Part shown: positions 44,673 to 54,063 of the stretch, in pieces
Layout of the letters: each line of letters starts with the position of its first letter
Position numbering within the stretch: the first letter of the stretch is position 1
Assembly: GCA_025991245.1 (NCBI GenBank)
Contig: BQMJ01000043.1
Location: 1 to 64,000, forward strand
Direction: 5' to 3'
From: Galdieria partita
Taxonomy: Eukaryota; Rhodophyta; Bangiophyceae; Galdieriales; Galdieriaceae
Length of the DNA: 64,000 nt
Program-made: the position numbers and the translations under genes
The notes under the pieces: generated by a model
Database searches by the model: none
The model's input: only the letters and a program-made list of their open reading frames with translations
What the model was told of the DNA's origin: nothing

Positions 44673-45761
44673 TCAATGATGAGAATATAATCTTCTAAGA
44701 AAGGGAGGACAAAATTTTAATTTCTTATCCCTTGAAGCAGGAGAAGAGGATTGAGTGGTTACTGAATCAGTAAGAGTGGCTTCTGACTGTTGTTGTTCTC
44801 CACAAACAACTCTCTTTACCTTGAGACGACAATGCGGCTCAGGAAATAAAGACTGCCAAATCACCTCGAATAGATCTTCATCATTAGGTTTTGCTCTTTG
44901 ACTTGATTGTATTGATTGTTCTGGCAGTTGCAATCGACAGTCCATCGAAGTGTTTTGTACAAGCTCTTGTTCTTCCATGGCTTGGTGGCTTTGCATATCT
45001 TCAAATGACCAATTTCCAAAAAGAGTACAAGGTGAACTGGAAGACTCTGTTTTCATAAATGATGAATGGCTTTCAACAGAGTCATTATTCAACTGTTCCT
45101 GATGATTTGATGTCCAGTTCTGTCCTACGTAGTTATCCAAAAGAAAGGACGAACTAGCTGTGGTCGAATCATCCAATAGTTCCAAGGCAGAACCCAGTTT
45201 TATATTTAGATTATCTGAAAGTTTACCTTCTGATCCTCGCAAAGGTGTCTCCACTGATAGCATTGTATCATGTTCCACTAATATACGTTCACATGACGAC
45301 TCTTGGATCATCTGAGCACTTTGTGCGAGCTCTTCATGAAAATTCAAGTTGGAAAATAAGGAATTTCTAAAGTTTAAGTTTGCTACTATGTCTTGATTGT
45401 TACGGGAATCCTCATTGTTTTTTATACACAACGCACTATTGTTTGATAGATAGTGTTCTTCCAAAGCTTGTCGACTGACATTCTCTCCATGATTCCAATG
45501 CGTATTTTGCGTCGAGTTCCGTTCTACACTCAACTCTTTACTAGGGTGACCAGGAAACTCACTTGATTTCCTTTCAACTTGTCCAATATATTTCTTTTGC
45601 CTATTTAGATCAACCTGGATATCTGGATTTCTTGGAATTTTATTACAACCTCGTTTTCTATAGAGCTTTTTTCTCCTTCGTTGTCGACTTTGTCTTGCAC
45701 TGCCAGGTGAAGTCTTATTTCCTATATCAGGAATAAAGGAGGTATGTCTCTTTGTTCTCAT
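44673..45761 (-). CDS. Hypothetical 362-aa protein, basic N-terminus
   Basis: Single-exon frame from the ATG at 45761. The first ~60 residues are strongly basic (QSRQRRRKKLYRKRGCNK), resembling a nuclear localisation signal. The long middle is Ser/Asn/Glu-rich and probably disordered. A compact segment near the C-terminus, DEDLFEVIWQSLFPEPHCRLKVKRV, could be a short interaction motif or folded helix. No family is recognised; composition and length argue for a real protein. It is convergent with the 43704-44468 gene. Confidence 0.6.
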   Translation of the reverse strand: MRTKRHTSFIPDIGNKTSPGSARQSRQRRRKKLYRKRGCNKIPRNPDIQVDLNRQKKYIGQVERKSSEFPGHPSKELSVERNSTQNTHWNHGENVSRQALEEHYLSNNSALCIKNNEDSRNNQDIVANLNFRNSLFSNLNFHEELAQSAQMIQESSCERILVEHDTMLSVETPLRGSEGKLSDNLNIKLGSALELLDDSTTASSSFLLDNYVGQNWTSNHQEQLNNDSVESHSSFMKTESSSSPCTLFGNWSFEDMQSHQAMEEQELVQNTSMDCRLQLPEQSIQSSQRAKPNDEDLFEVIWQSLFPEPHCRLKVKRVVCGEQQQSEATLTDSVTTQSSSPASRDKKLKFCPPFLRRLYSHH

Positions 45762-46217
45762 ATGGATCGATCTATCTGAACAACCGATAGTACAAGTGTT
45801 GACCGTTGCTCAAGTTTTATTCAACTTGGTGTATCTCTTCTGTTCTAGTACAAAGACAATGACTGTTGGTTACCAGACCACTAACCTGAAATAGAATCCA
45901 ACTTTGCAGACAACAAATTGCATTTTAAAGCTGTGACGACGAAGTACAGTTTACGTGGAACAAAATCCGTTCATCCACGGTCCATTTAGAAATTTCCAAT
46001 TTAGGAAATTTTCTTGCTGGATGCCGTTACTTGTCCATAAAGTAACTGTTGATATCAACCATCTGCATATTCATCGACTCTCTTTATACACAAAAACTTG
46101 TGATAATAACGGCTACTCCTGAAACACACAAAAACGTTACGCTACATAAGAGCCTACATATGAAATAGTTCATAATAGCACAAATATTCGCATAATCAAC
46201 CCAAAAATAGGTTCAAC
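45762..46217. other. Intergenic spacer
   Basis: About 456 bp upstream of the hypothetical gene and downstream of CSN7. No coding sequence, RNA or clear motif is recognised. Confidence 0.6.
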
Positions 46218-47200
46218 CTAATCCTTTCCATTATTCGGAACTTGGATGGGCGGCTGAAGATCGTCTTTTGGCTCTAAAATGTCTCTCTTTCTCAATGATT
46301 ACTTGTTATGATTAACCCAAACGTACCGCTTGTCTCTTCTACTTCTTTCATTTGAACTGTGCAACTCCATCTCTTGCTCTTGTCTCAACTGCTGTTCTCG
46401 TACTTGCCTTTGGACGGATTCTACTTGCTTCATCGTATGGGTCCTCTCCATTTCAAATTCTGACTCCTTTTGTTGTATATAAGCCATCTAAATAAAATAT
46501 GAGCCACAATACAGCAAATGAATATAATACGCAATACTTGTGAGTCCAGTTGCTCCAGTAACAACTCTGCATTCTTCTCCCACTGATAAAAGTTCTCGAT
46601 CATCTCTTCCAATTGGCTCTCTGAAACGTCTCTTCCCATTGCCCACTCTACTTGAAACAATTGCTGCTTCTGATCCAGTTTACCTCTTATCAAACTATGT
46701 TCGATGCAATCCACCAGCAAATCTTCCAACTCCCTTACAGAAACTAGGCCCAAGATTTCCATAAGAGCAGAGTACTTCAGCTGATTTTGTTTTGAAGCCA
46801 TTTGAACGACTGTCAAACGTTTCAGTTTCCTTTTAGCTTCATCACCCATAATATTCCAAAGAGTGCAATCTACTATCGCACTATTACCTCACAGGCACAG
46901 CTACCTCAAAACTCAACTTACCTTGAACATCTTTGCACGTTCCATATGCAAATATCTCTAACAATTGAACCCAATCCTTTTGAGAACCGCTTTTCTTCAA
47001 CTAGAGCAAACATGAGAGAAACTCGTGGGGGTGATGCAGTCCCAACCAACCTGAAGAATAGTTGGTTCCTGTAAAACCTCACCAAACACATGAATATTTG
47101 GGTCCTCCAATAGTTGCTGTATGACTTGTTGAGCTTTTTCCATTCCTCCAGCTCTCAAGTTTTCCAAGTGATCTTTTAAACTGTCGTTAGCAGTTACCAT
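46218..47200 (-). CDS. CSN7: COP9 signalosome subunit 7 (CSN7)
   Basis: Five exons, 47200-47051, 47000-46922, 46872-46538, 46487-46327 and 46284-46218, with introns of 42-50 nt, keep one frame of 263 aa. The PCI domain is clear: WVQLLEIFAYGTCKDV, then LKYSALMEILGLVSVRELED, followed by the winged-helix part IRGKLDQKQQLFQVEWAMGRD, all characteristic of CSN7. A C-terminal coiled coil (MKQVESVQRQVREQQLRQEQ) would join the helical bundle of the complex. The CSN removes NEDD8 from cullins. The intron donor after exon 1 is GTTGGT, a weak site. Divergent from the Miro gene. Confidence 0.93.
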
Positions 47201-47467
47201 TGTTCAACACAATTTCCAAGAACTGTTGCAAAGATCCATTTTACGAAACCCAAACTTTATTACAATATCCATGAGTATCACTATCCATCAGTTTATTTAT
47301 CACACAAACAATATCTCTTTGCACTTATGAACACTACAAGGCGACATGACTTGGCCCATCAACACATTCTTCTCACTTCCTCGGCGATATATTTGGGAAC
47401 TCTCGCGCGGTCTGTTGTGGTGATTCTTGTTGGTTACTCACCAATATTCATATCAGCACTTGTCACT

Positions 47468-49405
47468 ATGAAGCCTTCAGTTCGTATTGTAGTGGTAGGA
47501 GACCCCAAAGTAGGAAAAAGTTCTTTAATCAAGACCCTCATTTCCGAGAGTTTCGAGGACGAGGTCCAACCCGTGCTACCTACCGTAGTCATTCCTCCTG
47601 AAGTTACACCCGAACGTGTCCATGTTTCCATCGTAGATACTTCTTCTTCACCTGAAGAAAGACACAAATTGGAAGAAGAAATTCGCAAAGCAGACGTTTT
47701 GGTTCTTGTTTATGACGTCAGCAAGAGAGAAACACTCGATAGAGCAAGTTCCTACTGGTTACCTACATTGAGAAGACTAGGAGTTAGTGTTCCAGTAGTA
47801 CTTGTTGGAAACAAAATAGATGTAAGAGGAATTGGTGCAGATCATTCCTTGGAACACCTCATCAAACCTATTATGGACGAGTTTAGAGAAGTAGATGTGT
47901 GCATTGAGTGTTCGGCTAAACAAGTTTTCAACATTGCTGAACTATTTTATTATGCCCAAAAAGCGGTGATACATCCAACCGCTCCATTATATGATGTTAA
48001 TGAGCACACACTCAAACCAAAGGCAGTGGCTGCTTTGAAGAGAATATTCCGTTTGTGTGATAAAGACAAAGATGGAGTGTTGAATGATGAAGAACTCAAT
48101 CAATTCCAATATGAATGCTTTGGAGTTGAACTGAAACCCAAAGAACGTGAAGGTGTCAAAAATGTAGTTCGAGACAATACAACGGATGGTTTGGATGCCA
48201 ATGGTTATGTTACTTTGAGTGGATTTCTTTATTTGCACAAATTGTTTATTCAAAAGGGAAGATTGGAAACAACTTGGGCAGTCTTGAGGAAATTTGGCTA
48301 TGATGACGACCTTTTATTGAGACCTGATTATGTGAAGTTGGATATAAAGAAAGCAGATGATCAATGTGTTGAGTTGTCGGAACATGCAACTTGCTTTTTA
48401 TTACATTTATTTGATACAGCTGATACAGATAAAGATGGCAAGTTATCAGAAGCAGAATGTAAGGAACTCTTTTCTACCGTTCCTTATATCGTTTGGGATG
48501 AAGACAAGTATGGAGTTCGTTTAGTAGAACAAGGAGACTCGAAGATAACAAGAAATGGCTTTCAGGACAGATGGACTTTGTATTTACTGGATGACTATGA
48601 GACTGCTTTATATTCCTTAGTATATCTTGGCTATGAAAGTGACGTGAATAGTGCATATATTCTATCTAGAAGAAGGAGAAGAGACCGTCGGTTGAAAAGT
48701 GTAAGTCGTCATGTATTTCAAGTATTTGTGATGGGAAGTCCTGGTTGTGGCAAATCGAGTATGTTACGTTCGTTGGTTGGTTTGCCTTGTGTTGAAGATC
48801 ATCAACCGACGGTTAGAAATATGGCTGCTTTACGTCGAATCCTTCTCCCAGAAGAAGAAGGTGGTGGTTATCGGTCTTTGGCATTGTATGAAGTTCCAGA
48901 AAATGAGATTACGAGCAAACTATTGAGATTGGTATCTCCCGATCAAAAGAAAGAAGAAGCAAAGGTTTCCCTCCATTTGGATTCCTGTGATGTTGCATGT
49001 TTATTATATGACATTCATGATCCCAAATCCTTTTCTTATGTGGCACGTTTATATCAAAACTTGGCTTCTTTACGTCCGCTGCTTCCAGTCGTTTTTGTTG
49101 CTACGAAAGCAGATTTACCTGCTGTTTCTCCCCATTATGAAGTATCACCTGCAGACTTTTGTGACCAATTAGGGTTACCACATCCTGTAAAGGTATCTTT
49201 TCGGTTACAAGAAGATGCAGATATCTTTCAAATGTTGGTAGGTGTTGGTTTGCATCCTCAATTGGCTTGTCCTGGTTATTATGAACATTCTGCTGTCGTA
49301 CATTATGCACTGGTGATTTCCAAAATATTGGCGGCGAGTGCTGCCATCGGTGCAACAGTTTATGTTTCTAAGAAGATTTATCAGTGGATACATTCTCGTG
49401 AATAG
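47468..49405 (+). CDS. Miro (mitochondrial Rho GTPase, RHOT/GEM1)
   Basis: Intronless gene, 645 aa from the ATG at 47468. The frame is open upstream to another ATG at 47327, but the family normally begins just before the first GTPase strand (MKPSVRIVVVG), so the inner start is preferred. Domains in order: GTPase 1 with P-loop GDPKVGKSS and GNKID; two EF hands, DKDKDGVLNDEE and DTADTDKDGKLSEAE; GTPase 2 with P-loop GSPGCGKSS and ATKAD; and a C-terminal tail anchor (ALVISKILAASAAIGATVYV). Miro sits in the outer mitochondrial membrane and links calcium to organelle motility, distribution and ER contacts. Confidence 0.95.
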   Translation: MKPSVRIVVVGDPKVGKSSLIKTLISESFEDEVQPVLPTVVIPPEVTPERVHVSIVDTSSSPEERHKLEEEIRKADVLVLVYDVSKRETLDRASSYWLPTLRRLGVSVPVVLVGNKIDVRGIGADHSLEHLIKPIMDEFREVDVCIECSAKQVFNIAELFYYAQKAVIHPTAPLYDVNEHTLKPKAVAALKRIFRLCDKDKDGVLNDEELNQFQYECFGVELKPKEREGVKNVVRDNTTDGLDANGYVTLSGFLYLHKLFIQKGRLETTWAVLRKFGYDDDLLLRPDYVKLDIKKADDQCVELSEHATCFLLHLFDTADTDKDGKLSEAECKELFSTVPYIVWDEDKYGVRLVEQGDSKITRNGFQDRWTLYLLDDYETALYSLVYLGYESDVNSAYILSRRRRRDRRLKSVSRHVFQVFVMGSPGCGKSSMLRSLVGLPCVEDHQPTVRNMAALRRILLPEEEGGGYRSLALYEVPENEITSKLLRLVSPDQKKEEAKVSLHLDSCDVACLLYDIHDPKSFSYVARLYQNLASLRPLLPVVFVATKADLPAVSPHYEVSPADFCDQLGLPHPVKVSFRLQEDADIFQMLVGVGLHPQLACPGYYEHSAVVHYALVISKILAASAAIGATVYVSKKIYQWIHSRE

Positions 49406-49495
49406 TCAGTCAGTTGTTAAAGTTGGCAAATGTTTTTTTTTCTTTTCATATTTGGGCACAAAATTGCTTTTTCATTTATTGCAGAGACATGACTT

Positions 49496-50674
49496 TTAAG
49501 AGTCCGATGTTTCTGTTCCACTTGAATACTCAACGGTCCCCGATGATACCGTTCGTGAACTATGATTGCCACGTCGACGTCTTCTCCGACTCTTCCGTTC
49601 TTCTTCTTGAGGTGTGTCTGGATATGCTAATATTCCAGCAATAGTGGGAAACTGTCGTGAATCTCTTCGTTCATACAAAATAGTCTCGTTCTTCCAAAAT
49701 TTCAATACAGGAAAACGAGTTCTTTGACTTCTTCTTATGCCTGAACCCACTTGTCTCAACCCATCACCTTCACGAGAAGTTGGCAGAAATCGAAGTTCAC
49801 GAGGTTGTCCGCGTCTATTTTCCGTTTTCCGTGTTAACCAATTTTGTGTACTTTTGCCAGCTGGATTGACCTCTTTGGGTCGTTTGGAAGGGTGTGAAAC
49901 GTTACCCTTGGAATGAGAGTCCACTGTCATTCCTCCTACATGTTGTATCTTGTAGGCATGCTTGTGTTGGTCATGAATATCTTGTTGTAAATACAAGTCG
50001 TCATCATGATTAGGAGATATTTCATAGGAAAAGTCATCGTTTTCACTGGCATGCGGAATATCAAAGTCCACTTGCACTGTACAAGGAGTTGTTGTTGATG
50101 TATCGATATCGACTTGTGTTATCCATGGGTAGTCCGTTTCTTCATTTTGTACTGCCTTTTGTATCCTACTCGTAGCGCTATGAACAGGAGTACTACTCGT
50201 TGTATCATTGCAGCTCGTATCCCTGGAGTGCTCACTGTCAACATGATGAATATGAGATTCTGTATTCCAAAACTCCTCAGCGGTCATAATAGTATCCATA
50301 GGGTCTCTGCTAGCTATTAGGTTAAGAATTCTATGATGACGAGTGCCTATTCTTTCCATAGTAGCTTGAATAGCTTCTTCCGTTGTTACGGGAGTATTCT
50401 CCCTTGCAACCTTTGTTCGTAACGAATTCTTTCTTTTAGAGCTCGGTAAAAGTATTCTTCTTTGTTTGGGTAGTCCATGCTTTTGGGCGTGTTCTAAAGC
50501 CTGTGCCAAAGTCAACACATGAAGTTGTTGGTGTTCATCATCTAGGTTTCTCTCTTCTTGCAGTGAATCAGTATTATTGCAATCAGCATTCTTTTTTATC
50601 GGAGACGGAGAAAAGAGTGCTTTTAACTGGGGAGTAGCTATGGGTGACTTGTTGGTTTCCAAACTGGCGTTCAT
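49496..50674 (-). CDS. CENP-C-like kinetochore protein lacking a cupin domain
   Basis: Single-exon 392-aa, mostly disordered protein. Residues ~314-350 contain a strong CENP-C motif: R-R-S-Q-R-T-R-F-P-V-L-K-F-W-K-N-E then Y-E-R...TIAGIL, matching the R-R-S-x-R-x-R-x-x-P-L-x-Y/F-W form that binds the CENP-A nucleosome H2A/H2B acidic patch and histone tail. CENP-C/Mif2 proteins usually end in a cupin dimerisation domain. Here only ~40 basic and Ser-rich residues follow before the stop. The N-terminus (QLKALFSPSPIKK) may be the inner-kinetochore binding end. It would link centromeric chromatin to the kinetochore. An E2F-like palindrome lies 72 bp upstream. Confidence 0.8.
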   Translation of the reverse strand: MNASLETNKSPIATPQLKALFSPSPIKKNADCNNTDSLQEERNLDDEHQQLHVLTLAQALEHAQKHGLPKQRRILLPSSKRKNSLRTKVARENTPVTTEEAIQATMERIGTRHHRILNLIASRDPMDTIMTAEEFWNTESHIHHVDSEHSRDTSCNDTTSSTPVHSATSRIQKAVQNEETDYPWITQVDIDTSTTTPCTVQVDFDIPHASENDDFSYEISPNHDDDLYLQQDIHDQHKHAYKIQHVGGMTVDSHSKGNVSHPSKRPKEVNPAGKSTQNWLTRKTENRRGQPRELRFLPTSREGDGLRQVGSGIRRSQRTRFPVLKFWKNETILYERRDSRQFPTIAGILAYPDTPQEEERKSRRRRRRGNHSSRTVSSGTVEYSSGTETSDS

Positions 50675-50745
50675 CCAAAGTGAGTCCCTCGAACCGGGAA
50701 AAACTCAACGGTCTCGACCTCCCCCCAAAGATTCAAATGGGAGAA

Positions 50746-50763
50746 TTTTGCCCGCCCAAAATA
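50746..50763. promoter_or_regulatory. E2F-like near-palindrome upstream of CENP-C
   Basis: ATTTTGCCCGCCCAAAAT is nearly palindromic and carries overlapping TTTTGCCCGCC and TTTTGGGCGGG half-sites, similar to E2F/DP sites. It lies 72-89 bp before the CENP-C-like start codon, in a 106-bp gap. Confidence 0.4.
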
Positions 50764-50780
50764 CGACCCTCTTTGTGTTT

Positions 50781-51788
50781 CTAGGCGGATTGGATTCGGT
50801 TGGATTTCTCTCTCGAAGGAGACTTCCATGAACCTAAAAAGGTATGACGAATGCATGCCCACTTTTCATCACCATTGGACTCCCAACGGAATCCTGCAGC
50901 AGGAAGAATATATACATCACTTACTTGAATGGGTCTTTGTGCACGATAAATATCATCTTCTGTATACCCGAAAGACCGAATATAGTCCAATATCACATCG
51001 GTCCATGCACCTGGTCCAGCAAACTCCAACACATCATATTCCACCCATTCATCGCTCGTCATATTCCCAAGTTTGGAAACACATCCATGAACCAACCGAA
51101 CAACCAATGGGTGTAGTGGGGCTGCAGCGACAGTCCACGAGGCCAACTGCACATCTCGCGCAAGAGGCTTTGCCATGTTGGGGTGCGTCTGCCACATCAT
51201 ATCGTCTCTCAAACTTGCTTCGTAGCCTGTAATAAGCGATACGTTGCTACGGCCATTCGACCACTCATAAGCTGGTTTTAAACACAATGTGTCTATATCT
51301 GAGTAAACTCCACCGAATTGTTGTAACAATAGAAACCTCAAAAAATCAGCCTTCAGGATAGCACTGGGTAGTCGAGAAAAGAGGTTGTTCAACCAAGGGT
51401 AAAAGTGCTCTACCAACTCATCCAAATCTTTCCTTCTCCACAACAAACGTGTTGCGTGGGGATTCCACTGTTGAAAACTTTCCACAGAGCGCGAAACTTG
51501 AGGAGGCATAGCTTTGTCCCAATCATACCAAATTTGATGAATAATACTAGGAATATGATCGGTAAACCCTGCTTGTCTTTTCTCGTAAAATGCTTGAGCA
51601 GCAAAAATAGCACGGCGAAGAACTTTGCTTCTTATATGGACAGTATTCTGCCGCGATAACAAACCGATAGAATACTTGTTACAACTCATAGTATGCTCTG
51701 CAACATCGATTAGCAAAATAATAATAATAACGAGTAGCAACAAGTTGATCGTTTGGGGTGTCTTGAGTCCTCTTGACCATCTTGACAT
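50781..51788 (-). CDS. OCH1-like GT32 glycosyltransferase (type II membrane)
   Basis: Single-exon gene, 335 aa from the ATG at 51788; upstream the open frame has only a GTG. A short cytosolic N-terminus precedes one membrane anchor (INLLLLVIIIILLIDVA, ~13-29). The lumenal catalytic domain has the GT32 order: IPSIIHQIWYDWD, LKADFLRFLLLQQFGGVYSD with the DxD motif D-I-D (~164-166), then FAGPGAWTDVILDY and a final H-T-F-L-G-S-W. This is the architecture of Golgi OCH1-type alpha-1,6-mannosyltransferases and relatives. The donor is probably GDP-mannose, by family. It may act downstream of the ER glycan step in which the ALG12 product in this window acts. Confidence 0.88.
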   Translation of the reverse strand: MSRWSRGLKTPQTINLLLLVIIIILLIDVAEHTMSCNKYSIGLLSRQNTVHIRSKVLRRAIFAAQAFYEKRQAGFTDHIPSIIHQIWYDWDKAMPPQVSRSVESFQQWNPHATRLLWRRKDLDELVEHFYPWLNNLFSRLPSAILKADFLRFLLLQQFGGVYSDIDTLCLKPAYEWSNGRSNVSLITGYEASLRDDMMWQTHPNMAKPLARDVQLASWTVAAAPLHPLVVRLVHGCVSKLGNMTSDEWVEYDVLEFAGPGAWTDVILDYIRSFGYTEDDIYRAQRPIQVSDVYILPAAGFRWESNGDEKWACIRHTFLGSWKSPSREKSNRIQSA

Positions 51789-51865
51789 GCTATTCAAATG
51801 TGAAATCTTACGAATCACTTTTATTTTACATGAATATATCCATATGTGAGGTTCACCATTTCACT

Positions 51866-54028
51866 TTAAAAACTCATAGGATATCGTTCTAATAAAAGTG
51901 TAAAGTTGCAATCCCTATAGAGTCTTTCCAACTCTGCATTACAAGGACAACTCTCATAACATGACCGAACCAAACGGCGAACTTGTGAAACAACAAACAA
52001 ATAATATCTTTCCAACATATCACAAAGACTACGGCGTTGTTCTACAAATGTTATTTCATTCCAACCTTCAACGAGGCTTTTTAAACCTGATTTCAACTGC
52101 AAATATTCCATTTGTAGACAAACTATATTTCTATTGTCCTTTTGCAATTGTGAGGCCTTTTCTATGGCTGCTTTTGCTAAACCAATATATAACGCACTAA
52201 GACAAGCAAAGTGCCATGATTGACTCAACAACAGGGCTAATGATATTTCACATCCACGATATGTAATAAGATGGCTATCCTTAACTTGATCAAACACAAT
52301 ACAAGACATGCCACTTGATCTAAAACCATTTGGAGGATTCATCGACTTGCGTATTTTCATAGCTGAGGACTTGGCTACCAAAATCATTCCTAGTCTACTT
52401 TTATCATCATGATTACTTTCAACCAATGGAATAAAAGTGACAAAGAAATCCATCAAAGGACTCGCCACTACTTGTTCAGCTACTCCTTGAATGGTCCATG
52501 CGCTAGTTTCCTCAAGAGTCAACGAACAAGCCATCAATGGATTACGTTTGGATATATGGGGCGGCAAAATAGTATAACAAAAACTTTGTCGAACTGCAAC
52601 TTCCCAAAACATGTCTTCTACAGCTGATGAAGAATAGGACAATAACCAATCTCTTAGAAAGCCAATAGTGGCAAAATGATGAGCGACTCCATAAGCGGTA
52701 GAAGTGCAACCGCTACTTAATTCTATCAACACTTGTAAACACTCTAAAATGGAAATATCTTCACCGCCATATTTACTTGGAATATTAGCAGCAGGAATGG
52801 CTTCCAACTGACATCGAACATATGACTCTCTTGCAAAGACTCCATTTTGGTCAAAAGTGGATGCTAACTGAGACAATACATTTTTCATTCCCTTGGAAGC
52901 TTGAATAGGTCGCAAGTTGCAATGTTTACGATCCATCAAAAGTTGAAATGTGTGCCAAGATTGTACATTCCAGTCTTTCACTCTTTCTATCAAGTAAGCT
53001 TCTCTATTCTCCTTATGATTATTCAAATGTTCTTGTTCAGCAATCAAATGATCACTTTGTTCTTTCATAAGTTGATCAATTCTCTTTCGTGCTCGATAAA
53101 GAGCAGTTTGAATAAATTCGTCTTCCTTTGATAAAACTCCAAGTCGAGATAATGCCTCTTTCGCTGCCTTTTGTTGTGCTTCTTTCTTAGATTCTCCTTC
53201 TCCTTGTCCTACGATTACTTGGTCAACGATAGCATGATAAATATACACTCTTTGATGAGAAGGTCCTTTACAGGACTTTTCTATATATTCCACTTGTTTG
53301 TTTTGGGAATTGACATATTCCTGTAACAAGGACTTGTAGTTCCTAGGAGGATCATTTAACATATCCAACATTGTATTTCCTAATTGAATATAGACAAAAT
53401 GGCGAACAGCTTCAAAACCTCCATCCAAATAGATGGCTCCTACAACTGCTTCCAAAGCACCAGCAAGTACAGAAGTAGTATTCTTCAACTTTTCTAATCC
53501 TTTCTTAACCACAAGATATTCAACCAACTGAAGCTTTCCAAAATATTGTTCACAAGCTTTACGACTCACCAAACAAGAACGCAATTCAGATAAACCACCT
53601 TCATCCAAATGAGGAAACCAGGTAAATAGAAACTCGGCTACCACAAAGTTGAAAATGCTATCACCTAAAAACTCCAAACGTTCGTTGTTTTGTAGGTCGG
53701 TTTTGGTAGATTCCGTTATCTTATCCCAAGTCTCCATATCATAATGTACTGAAGCGTGAACAAACGCCAATCTTAGCAAATGTTTGTTTTGGAAAGAATA
53801 TCCTATTTGCTTTTCAATCCGTTGAATAATCGTCTCGTTTAAAACGGCAAGTGGGTGGCACACTGTTGAGTTGGGTCGATGTTGAAAGCGACGCAAATAA
53901 ACAGGACAAACAAACGATATTTTCTGTGGAGATAAAAGGAAGAAACTTGAATATCTACACTTTGAAAATAAACTTTTTCCCACAACATGCCACAAACCAG
54001 TTGGACAACGAGAAAGCAGAAAAGTCAT
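51866..54028 (-). CDS. RNase III + dsRBD fused to an acyl-CoA-dehydrogenase-like domain
   Basis: One uninterrupted 720-aa frame. Residues 1-55 are basic and hydroxylated with almost no acids, a likely organelle transit peptide. RNase III domain ~62-225: NERLEFLGDS signature (115-124) and ALEAVVGAIYLDGG. The residue equivalent to catalytic Asp114 of E. coli is Gly190, so cleavage may be lost or weakened, as in organelle RNase III-like ribosomal proteins. dsRBD ~228-297 ends GEGESKKEAQQKAAKEAL. A charged helical linker (~300-380) leads into ~384-715, which follows the acyl-CoA dehydrogenase plan: F-D-Q-N-G-V-F, IPSKYGGEDISILECL, STAYGVAHHFATIG, CSLTLEE, W-T-I-Q-G-V, GFRSSGMSCIVFD and L-E-R-L-Y-R-D near the end. 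I know of no such fusion. The start codon is 35 bp from the divergent DPH6 start. Confidence 0.85.
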   Translation of the reverse strand: MTFLLSRCPTGLWHVVGKSLFSKCRYSSFFLLSPQKISFVCPVYLRRFQHRPNSTVCHPLAVLNETIIQRIEKQIGYSFQNKHLLRLAFVHASVHYDMETWDKITESTKTDLQNNERLEFLGDSIFNFVVAEFLFTWFPHLDEGGLSELRSCLVSRKACEQYFGKLQLVEYLVVKKGLEKLKNTTSVLAGALEAVVGAIYLDGGFEAVRHFVYIQLGNTMLDMLNDPPRNYKSLLQEYVNSQNKQVEYIEKSCKGPSHQRVYIYHAIVDQVIVGQGEGESKKEAQQKAAKEALSRLGVLSKEDEFIQTALYRARKRIDQLMKEQSDHLIAEQEHLNNHKENREAYLIERVKDWNVQSWHTFQLLMDRKHCNLRPIQASKGMKNVLSQLASTFDQNGVFARESYVRCQLEAIPAANIPSKYGGEDISILECLQVLIELSSGCTSTAYGVAHHFATIGFLRDWLLSYSSSAVEDMFWEVAVRQSFCYTILPPHISKRNPLMACSLTLEETSAWTIQGVAEQVVASPLMDFFVTFIPLVESNHDDKSRLGMILVAKSSAMKIRKSMNPPNGFRSSGMSCIVFDQVKDSHLITYRGCEISLALLLSQSWHFACLSALYIGLAKAAIEKASQLQKDNRNIVCLQMEYLQLKSGLKSLVEGWNEITFVEQRRSLCDMLERYYLFVVSQVRRLVRSCYESCPCNAELERLYRDCNFTLLLERYPMSF

Positions 54029-54063
54029 CTAACAAAACAACGTGAAAAGCCACATATGAATTG

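Noticed and set aside
47327-47467. 47-residue N-terminal extension of Miro
   Set aside because: Open in frame, but Miro proteins begin at the first GTPase strand and the inner ATG at 47468 fits; kept only as an alternative start.
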